From assembly GCF_035222485.1 (NCBI RefSeq), contig NC_085920.1, forward strand, positions 7,116,001-7,180,000: a DNA stretch of 64,000 nucleotides, in the 5' to 3' direction. Positions within the stretch are counted from its first letter, which is position 1, and each line of letters starts with the position of its first letter. Shown here piece after piece: positions 57,101-64,000 of the stretch. The notes beneath the pieces are model-generated. The model was given only the letters and a program-made list of their open reading frames with translations. It was not told where the DNA came from and searched no databases. This DNA comes from Podospora pseudoanserina. Its lineage: Eukaryota; Ascomycota; Sordariomycetes; Sordariales; Podosporaceae. The translations under genes were made by a program, and so were the position numbers.

Positions 57101-58887
57101 TTCTTGCGCCCAACAGGTGGCTCATGATTGCCACTTACAGATGCCTCGGACGACGAAGGCGACGCGCCTCTCGAGGGGCTCGAGTGCTTAAGGGCCGATT
57201 TGCGCGGCGAGATCGACCGAGGAGGAGGCGAGTGCTTAACTGTCAAGTTTTCCTGGACCGGCCCAAAGTGTGCTTGTCGAACAGGGCTATTAGAGTGACT
57301 GCGTTCATGTGCGACTTGAGCCCGTCTCGTGTCAACTGGCGAACGACCACCTCGTACGGGGCTTGGACTGGTTGGCTTCGATATTTCGACAGAGGGGACC
57401 TCGAGCTCAGTATTTGGGTACGTGTTTTGCCTTGTTGGGACTGCATCCAACACTTGTGTGAAAGGTGATCCCCTCGGTTCCGGTGTGGAAACCGCTTTTG
57501 GCCGTGTTGGAACAGAATCTAGGGCCTGTGTCAAAGAGCTTGTTGGGATGTGGTTTGGCTTTGGCTCTCCGGGCTCCGCTTCCTCCCTAACGACCGAAGG
57601 CTGTCTCCTGACCCCTTGCCAAGTCGCCTCCTTGCTGACCTGAGGGCTGGATGGGGTCATTGGTGGAGGGCCATGTTGCTCAAGCCTCTTCGCATCCAAT
57701 CTTGGTGAGCTGATGATGGCTTTGACCGATGGCTCCTCGAGATCTTGCACGTATACTGACGGCTGGGGCACATGGGTGCGCTCCTGGACGGGGGCCGGCG
57801 TGGTCTGTGATTGGTTCTTGGTCGCTGGAGAATTGTCGACCGCTGTACCTTTCGGACGGCTCACTGTCCCTGCGGCGAGATGTGATCCAGCTTTCTGCGA
57901 TGTCCTCTTTTTCCTTTTCGAGTCGGTGCGTTGCTGGGGGGCTTCATGATGTGCCGGATGCAGCTCTGATCGTGGGACCATGCGTCTCGAGTTGGGGTCA
58001 TATACCAAAATTTCGTCGGGGGCGGGATTCGAGGTAAACCGAGTTCTTGGACTCGCCACCAGTGCTTGACGGGCCGGTTGCTCTCTGGTTCGCGGCATCT
58101 GCGCAGCCGACCCGGCCTCCACAGGAGATGCCGGAAGGCTGAAACGAGCCGAACTACCGACAGAAGCAGGCGCTTCTGTGGGGGACACTGGGGGAGAGCC
58201 AACTCTCGTTCGCGTTGGGTAGGAGAAATTTATCGACGATGCCTGACTATCAGGCCTTGCAATCTCAGACACCATCTCTTGCTCTTGTCGTGGGATCTGT
58301 GGTGGGCTTGATGGAGGGCTGGCCATAGCAGGATCCGTCCTACGGATATTGGAAGGGTCGCCGACCCTGGCCGCCCCAAACCAAGACGGCGCATCTTCTG
58401 AACCAAGTCTCTGAGACGCAAGTCGTACAGGGGTGGTCCCCATTCCTAGGCTTTTGGATTTGCGATGCTGGGTTTGTGGTGACGCGCCGATATCTTTCGG
58501 GAGGGCTGGGACGGGAGGGGCGTCGTGACTGAGCGATTGCGTCTGTCGATGCCCTCCGCTACCACCGGGTCGATGTGGACTTGGACTTCGAAACGTTCGC
58601 TCGGTCATGGACCCGCTGCTTCCGCGCCGTTGCAGGTTCGGTCTGCCTTTTGTTACTGGTGATTCCGTTCGCGACGATGAGGCGACCGATGCGCTGCGGC
58701 GTAGGGTTCGTTTTGTTTGCACGTCGGCCACTCGTGTTGGCGTCATGGGTCGCGCGCGAAGAGCAGCGGCGGCAGCGGCAGCTGATAATGTAGAGTTGGA
58801 CTCATGGCGTTTGAAGACGGCAGCAGCAGCCGTGGCAGCATTTGGATCAACAGTCGCCGCTGTCAAGGGCTGCACGACGAAGGGCAT
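54103..58887 (-). CDS. Large disordered Ser/Pro-rich conserved fungal protein (1594 aa)
   Basis: Single exon. The N-terminus is the recognisable part: MPFVVQPLTAATVDPNAA, an Ala-rich ALRARPMTPTRVADVQTKR, then RRGSSGSMTERTFRSPSP; this pattern resembles ORFs called 'conserved serine-rich protein' in aspergilli. Most of the chain is Ser/Pro/Thr-rich with many SP and TP sites. A short ordered segment near residues 1000-1110 (DEWEKVKAYWRSLSAEKRAQLEKEARE, then RKALALHMAQQMAVQHQREQEK and MIKPGTKWTEEEVAIPTTMRKTLRSEP) is predicted helical. The C-terminus is strongly basic (TPKKKKRFRGLRKMLRLDE), suitable for membrane or nucleic acid binding. No enzyme domain. A scaffold role is likely only by composition. 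Start at the only ATG before the conserved block. Confidence 0.85.
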   Translation of the reverse strand: MPFVVQPLTAATVDPNAATAAAAVFKRHESNSTLSAAAAAAALRARPMTPTRVADVQTKRTLRRSASVASSSRTESPVTKGRPNLQRRGSSGSMTERTFRSPSPHRPGGSGGHRQTQSLSHDAPPVPALPKDIGASPQTQHRKSKSLGMGTTPVRLASQRLGSEDAPSWFGAARVGDPSNIRRTDPAMASPPSSPPQIPRQEQEMVSEIARPDSQASSINFSYPTRTRVGSPPVSPTEAPASVGSSARFSLPASPVEAGSAAQMPRTREQPARQALVASPRTRFTSNPAPDEILVYDPNSRRMVPRSELHPAHHEAPQQRTDSKRKKRTSQKAGSHLAAGTVSRPKGTAVDNSPATKNQSQTTPAPVQERTHVPQPSVYVQDLEEPSVKAIISSPRLDAKRLEQHGPPPMTPSSPQVSKEATWQGVRRQPSVVREEAEPGEPKPNHIPTSSLTQALDSVPTRPKAVSTPEPRGSPFTQVLDAVPTRQNTYPNTELEVPSVEISKPTSPSPVRGGRSPVDTRRAQVAHERSHSNSPVRQAHFGPVQENLTVKHSPPPRSISPRKSALKHSSPSRGASPSSSEASVSGNHEPPVGRKKSVRVSFDDAKDVVSTSPDNRATSPLSASPPEAGRQRYFGLVKKDIPSLDDDEIMKPRPALPSFGSIRERKPRDAQPEEDAERPLVRPNAETTHASTGPSATGLLPSPSLGSSNDHALGGIFSQECDEDRTHAANTSRLREPLPPVVTSVEGSGYISDTDSYSSLATTQSEHEPAEVSGRDFAPRQPLQTQFEMSNGSASPQSIPTAVRQASVNSAPKHEVPDIAVIQPTPPAMAGDKSLKEEFFDVPGGFPEDESDQSVPQRPAPAVVEVPESRPAVQPSTQTISSAVHDTTDSESSIYSDACEDLSDIEGSGFLSLDAVVESPLRPDPSSRRPPKELHATEKPVEATPKLQTEITTATTAVETPHASPPASPPTESPQDEWEKVKAYWRSLSAEKRAQLEKEAREEAGVEADLDQVQSEPKPKKKKSIERRSSERKALALHMAQQMAVQHQREQEKAVANPERSYMIKPGTKWTEEEVAIPTTMRKTLRSEPQQQSAPTQGPRLRKSLRSSSADTRRSDTKPADMSPARHPAPSAAAAASSASTESHRRAAASPPVTAVPTTLKRRDSSGSESSFKRSRPRSGSATGFRMTMRATSPPTDLPSKRFSMTSVSSKQSVEVPALSTQMRRTLRDSSTEGRRSPSGMRMPSFGKKSGAKATKNKSGNKFSSRFADSSDEDGGASGFQSRFEDSSDEDDIAPAPLPPLPKSKSAPNGVGVGRGSVASTTLLEELEESEEKPAVKTNGTTKPAVSSPAGQPPLTVDTSLRRVRSGKGSILRTSQTAPALGAETASPVSGAASPADGKRAATRRSSLMSVLRRKKHDSSSGGIARSSMDSPARRDTKLERNASQLKAAREQDVSPTVEEPPAAEGEPEPEPAVVQTPPPQRGPKLQKRMGIFGHSHSQSQQQPPPPRMQMPRDADEPKRPSTSGNLGTRTLSGGIGGGNLGTGLVQHQLQQRTAFSTGAPSVDGSSVTGTADGGTPKKKKRFRGLRKMLRLDE

Positions 58888-60710
58888 ATCAGCTTGGGAT
58901 TCTTGGTCGTCGCGATATCACCGCGCCAGCTTCGATCAAATTTCTTGGCAGGAACCACTAGGTGCCCACAACAGGTATTTTCTGAACAATAAAGCAATCT
59001 CAATGGCTTCATGATGCTTCGCGAAGCTCGAGCCATGTAGGAGACTCCATGCCAGTCGACTCTGTCGCTGTGGCGGCATTGTATCCGGGGACAGGTGCGT
59101 CAAAGCAGCGCGGTATGGGACAGTGTACAATGACGACATACCGGATTGGGCGGCCGAGGATGCCTTCGGGAGCCAAACATCCTTGCAGATATTAGGCCTG
59201 CCCGGGCTTGTGAGGCTACCTCGATGAGACGGTCATAGGCTTATCGCTGGGTTCGATGGAGGCGGCAGAGAGGGGGAGAGAGAGAGACAAACTCGCGCGT
59301 GTTGGTGTTTGCGACAAGGTGGGATTGCGTGAGAACTAAGGAAGAGATCCCGAGACGGGACGGGATTTTGATGACGGGAAGGCGCAGCTCCCCCCAAGCT
59401 GTTTTAGGTGTCGTATGGTCCATGTAAGCCCCGTCATCTTGGTCGGCAGCAAAGCCGGGGGGGTGGGTGGTTTGCGCTAACTCTCTTGTAAATCAGAGCT
59501 CTCCACGCCATCCCGATTCGCGAACAATTGGTCCAGCCTCGAGTGGACATCCACCCTCAACCCTACTGGGGCATCTGCCTCCTGTTGGTTGTGCGACATC
59601 AGCCAGGGCTGCAGTTGCTCTAAAGAGTGGAAACACGACATCAGTTGAACTGTGGTTGAGACACCACGTCTTGGTTGGTGACCTACTGGTGAGCGGTCAA
59701 CCCCATTCCTTCTTGTCAGGCCCAGTCCCGTCAGCTAACTAGGTGTGGGTTCGCATTTGCTGTGTCTCCTCTACCTATACATGACTCTACCCTCTGAGAG
59801 TCCCAGGTTATGGTCCTCTTCAATCGAATGATAGAGTCAGTGTCGGACTCACTCGGAAACAAAAGATAGCACCCATATACCTCTTCCTCAACAGGTGTAC
59901 CTGGACGTGGTCGCTCACAGATCAGCGCCTCCTAACGTACCACCGCAGCTTGGCGCACGAACTCAGCGGCTTCTCCGCCTCCGTTTTACTTCCACTCATG
60001 CCCATGTGCAAAACGGCCCATCCATCTCACTGAGGTTGCACTTGGGTAGGTACCTTCTCAAGGCATTCGGACGGATATTTGGCGCTACTGGCGCATCAGA
60101 TTCCAAGTGCCGATTTGATGCGACTATCTCCACGTTTTCCACACATGCTTCTAGAAGCCAATGGCCTCTGACCACCAGAGAGGTCCCTGGTCTCAGACCG
60201 TCACATGGAAAGGCTGTCTCGTAACATCTCGTCCAATCTTCAATCGCATCCAAGTTCTCAGCTCTCCATCGACTTATTACATCATGACGCATCAAGAAGT
60301 CTGTATTACCGCCAATCTATCTATTTCTCCCCCCAGTAAAACAATACTAATACAACCAACATGAGAGTCATGACTAAAACAGGTGATTCACTTCTTAAAC
60401 AAGGGGGTTGGAGCAATAGAAGGCCTGTTTGGTGTGTTGCTTCGTACATGCTGTACAGTAAGAGGGGAGCGTGGTGGGGGGAAAAGCAGTGGTGCTGTGC
60501 GGTGCAGTACATCAGTCTAACATGACGCTATTGTGGTGGAAAAGGATGCCCCCTCCGGTCCATCCGCCCGCCAACCCTATACCTCATGGCTCAGAATGAC
60601 CAACTAACAATATTATGCGCGCAGACCGTATGCGCAATTTGAAAACGTTTCTCCATGCTGCCGTGAGAAATGAGAGGGTTGCCGGTAAAAGTTGGGGGAG
60701 GGGGCCGGGG
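58888..60710. other. Intergenic region
   Basis: About 1.8 kb between two minus-strand genes, including the 5' flank of the 1594-aa gene and a short GA-rich tract (59270-59290). No supported exon or RNA gene. Confidence 0.45.
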
Positions 60711-62529
60711 TTATGTGCCCGGTATGTCATGGTTGCCGCCAGGGCGGATCGGGAACTGCTGACGGCGGCCAGGCACCTCGGCGGGACAGTCGGGATACCC
60801 AGCATCTTCGCCCTCGCACTCCTTATCCTCGCACTCTTCGTCGTCGTTATAGTTCTCCTCGCTCTGCGTGCCCTGACTGTCGGATGCCCCTTGGCTGTCA
60901 ACGGCCGCAGGCTCTTGTACAGCATTGATGTTCTTGTTGTGAAGCTTGCTGTTCTTCTTTCCCTTGTGCTTGCCCTTCTTCATCCTCTCCCATTGAGCTC
61001 GACGTCGCTGCTCCAGCTGCCGCTGCTTGCGGTCCTTGATCTCATACTGACGGATGAGAGCCTCGGGCGGATGTCCAAAGATGTCCTCATACTCGCAGAA
61101 GTGGCAGATCCAAATATCCTCGGTTTTGGGGGGATGCCGTCTGTTCTCTTCTTGCTTTGCCTGACGGCGTGCTCTGGCAGCGGCCAGGTACTCAGTGGCA
61201 GCGTTGCGGCGAGCGGGCTTGGGATTGGCAACCGGTCGTGCATGGGTGTTGCCTGCTGACTTGGCAGCCGTGTCTTTTGGTAAAACATGCGCAGGCTGGG
61301 GCAGGGTTGATGGAGCGTAGGCGGTTTGAGACACCTGGGTGCCACGGACGCCGTTCACCAGAGGTGGACGAATGTTCATAGACTGTTGTGGCACCACTCG
61401 GCCGGGCCAAGCCGTTACTGCTGAACCACAAGTGAATGTGAACTGGCTGGTTGCTGGAGTCCGTTTCGTATTCAGTTGCTGGTTCAGAAGACTGATGTTT
61501 TCTCGGCCTTGATGAGGGGGCAGTTTCTCAGCGTTGGCAATGGCACTGGAAATGATGCCAGTATTTTCGGCTGAGATGAAGGTCAACGTTTATGTCCTGT
61601 CAAAGAATAGCAAAGAGTTGTAAAGACTTACTTGGTGGCTTGCCACCCCATTGCACCGGACGTGCCTTGACTCTCCCGACCCAACTGTTACTCGTATCCG
61701 GCAGTGGCCGGAGCGGACTCCGCCCGCTTCTCGGACGTCCATACCGGCCACGACCTGGCCCCGCCACGTTGTACATATTGCACACGCCGTACGTTCCTCG
61801 GAATCCAGGTCCATAATAGGTTGTACACCCAGGCGGTTCTTCGTCATGGGCGTCCAAAGGCTGCACAGCAAGTGAACCAGAGCTTGGAAGCGACTCGCTG
61901 CTGTGATGTGCTCCATTCGAAAGCATCTCGGCAGCTGATGGAATCTTGCGCTTTTTCTTGTTGTTGGTGTGCTCAAAGGTGTCGTATCCATCGGCTGAAG
62001 ATGACGCTGAATTCGGAGGGTATGGTATTCCGTGCCTGCTGAACTCGGTCTTGACCACGGGGCGTGAGAGACGGCTTGTGGAGTCGAGAGGCACTCGGTT
62101 TGCCCGCCTGATCGAAGCATCATCTGCTCCGGTTCCAGCTCGTGACTGTTGGCCAGGCTCGCCGGTGAGCCCGGACAACTGAGACGCTTGAGCATCTGCC
62201 GGTGGGCAGGGGTATGAGAAGAGCGGGTGAACGGTCTGCGGGACTCGAGGATACTGGATCGAGCTGGCGACTTCGGCCGAGAGGCGTTCCCGCAACGGTC
62301 TCTTCGGCAAGGGCCGTATCGGTCGACCGGGAAACAGCGTAGACACCGTGTCGGCGGACATTTTGGAAGAATGTTCACGTCCTATGGTCGAACGGTAAGT
62401 CGACAAGGTTAGCTTGAGAATCCACCAGCCGGCGAGGAAACCGAGCAGAACTGTGAGGAGGGTGATCCAGAAGCCTTGAGAAGCCGGCAGATCAGGAAAT
62501 TGCCACATGACGGGTGGCGCTTTGTTCAT
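60711..62529 (-). CDS. Uncharacterised fungal protein with N-terminal membrane helix and CxxC motif (585 aa)
   Basis: Exons 62529-61632 and 61570-60711 with a 61-base intron (GTAAGT donor, CTCAG acceptor). From MNKAPPVMWQF the chain enters a clear hydrophobic helix (about residues 16-36, ITLLTVLLGFLAGWWIL), then basic RPIRPLPKRPLRERLS, a disordered Ser-rich region, a Gly/Arg block (GPGRGRYGRPRSGRSPLRPL) just before the intron, TGIISSAIANAEKLPPHQG after it, and a conserved C-terminal module EDIWICHFCEYEDIFGHPP followed by a long basic helix (KDRKQRQLEQRRRAQWERM). The Cys pair could hold a metal with partners elsewhere. Similar modules occur in other fungal hypothetical proteins. An internal start at 62361 (MSADTVSTLF) would remove the membrane helix and is equally plausible from context. 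Confidence 0.8.
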
Positions 62530-64000
62530 GTTTGGGGGAGGAAAGGGTTGCTGACGAGGTGGTGGAAGGGAAGAAGGGCAAGCAGCGACTTTGCAGAAGG
62601 CAACGGGCACTCCTTTCGCATCCGCAAGTGTTGCGATTCCCAAAGTGCCATGGGTGGTGCTGCCGTGGGATAGGGGTCCAACATGGGAAGGAGCGCATCA
62701 ACCTACCCGACAAGATTTACATAGTACCCCAAACCCTCAGAGCCAGTGCCAGTCGATAGCTGAACAACAAAGCTTGACTACCACAACCGGCCGCAGATAT
62801 ACCCCTCCTTGAGTCTATCGGTTTGCTTCGTCTGGAATTGAACAAACTTGATGGTTTATCCTTTCTCGCTTGCTTCGTTCAGTGATGGCTGGCAGCAGCA
62901 GGCAGCTAGCAAGAGGCACCACAAGGCAAGCTCGGCGAGGGGAGTCTCGGTTGGCTCCTTTGAGGTCGTCGACACCGGGGTCGGCTGTCTGCCCAAATGA
63001 TGCGTCAGCGCTCTCCACTTTCTTACAATCAACTCACCCGCTTGCAGTAGTTCCTCAATGGCATCAACTGCAAGAGTTGTCCAGGTGTCCTGTCCTCTGT
63101 CGCTGTCATCCTCGGCTGAGAGCAACCATGAGGGGCAACACCACCACCAAGGGCCATTTGAAAGCGAGGGAGCTAGGGAGAAGGGTGCCGAGTCTGGGCT
63201 GATCAACTGCCTGGGGCAACCCACCTGCAAGTCGATAGCAAATTGGAAAACCAGAGGCTCACAATAACTCGGGAAACCAAAGGATGCTAAGCAGCAATGA
63301 AGCTATCAAAGTGGAAGTCGATGGAAACGAAGATGTTTTGATGAGTGCTCAGCAGGCGAACAGAGAATGAGCGAGCGAACAGTGTTCAGTGCTGGCAGTC
63401 CACGACCTACTCGAGGACAAATTACATAATCCGGCCGGACTGCCCACCCCTCCTCCTTATCAACAACATCTTATCGTCCGTTTTAGCGTATCCGACAATA
63501 TCCCGTGAGCTGCTAGCGCGGGGCTCTGACACACGTCCATCCACACACTGTGTGCCTCCAGGGCTTCGACACCCCTGCTTGGGAATGCTAATTCCACAGT
63601 GGCCGTGAATTCTACCGGGAGAGCTAAAAGGGATTTGATACAGAGAAGCCATGGTTGGATACATATGCAGAGGGACTGGCTAGTAGTTATGGGGGAGACC
63701 TTGGCCAATGTTGTACTCTCACCAGACATGGACATTGCACGTGTCGCTGTTCTGTTACGGATCGACAAGCCTGGTATATATATCATACATACTTGAACAC
63801 GGTTGAAAGATAGTCAGAAACACGCCGAGGATAATTAGCAGATCTCCATAGATAGCTGATCTGCTATTAAAGCGGTTATAATGATGGCTTCGAGGCCTGC
63901 TGATTCACAAAAGGTCTTGGCGGAAAATGCTGTCATGGGGCAGATGTGATGGTCTGTATAGTCCTTTCTTAGCAGGACAAGGAAGACTACACTTCTATTA
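62530..64000. other. Intergenic region to window end
   Basis: About 1.5 kb upstream of the 585-aa gene. Small overlapping ORFs only; nothing supported. Confidence 0.45.

Overview
The window looks like nuclear chromosomal DNA of a filamentous ascomycete, most likely a Sordariomycete. The evidence is gene density, short spliceosomal introns (about 50-65 bases, GT...CTAAC or CTGAC...AG), eukaryotic gene content, and an AT-rich island of the kind left by repeat-induced point mutation (RIP). Genes lie on both strands with no operons. All exon models were spliced by eye and checked for reading phase.

Layout. 1-2681: 3' part of a large coiled-coil protein gene. 2682-7335: a long gene-poor stretch with microsatellites, a diverged duplicated segment and two small spliced membrane-protein genes (62 and 103 aa) that ordinary ORF length cut-offs would miss. 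7631-12006: a spliced 2-oxoglutarate/Fe(II) oxygenase, the mitochondrial protein AIM11 and an unrecognised 264-aa protein. 12165-16647: a 1472-aa coiled-coil protein with C-terminal membrane segments, not recognised. 17154-21844: NSE4 (SMC5/6 complex) divergent from VPS34 (phosphatidylinositol 3-kinase). 21983-25271: ETR1 (mitochondrial fatty acid synthesis) and an unnamed fungal protein. 26978-33312: UBC13 divergent from the WDR59/SEA3 homologue (SEA/GATOR2 complex, TORC1 control). 33564-34458: a dienelactone-hydrolase family protein. 34800-35860: AT-rich island with a hairpin-bounded, retroelement-like remnant. 36489-37103: a Nudix hydrolase. 37104-40801: gene-poor. 40802-44462: isovaleryl-CoA dehydrogenase and the beta subunit of 3-methylcrotonyl-CoA carboxylase, divergent from one 494-base promoter. 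45321-46686: a short-chain dehydrogenase. 46687-50822: gene-poor. 50823-62529: three conserved but unnamed fungal proteins (604, 1594 and 585 aa).

The only clear functional pairing is the leucine catabolic pair: IVD makes 3-methylcrotonyl-CoA and MCC carboxylates it. Mitochondrial functions recur (AIM11, ETR1, IVD, MCCB, probably the SDR), and VPS34 and WDR59 both belong to nutrient/endolysosomal signalling, but nothing here shows these are physically organised as a system. The least explained items are the two hidden small membrane proteins, the 1472-aa coiled-coil membrane protein, the 604-aa protein with its conserved N-terminal domain, and the hairpin-bounded block in the AT-rich island.
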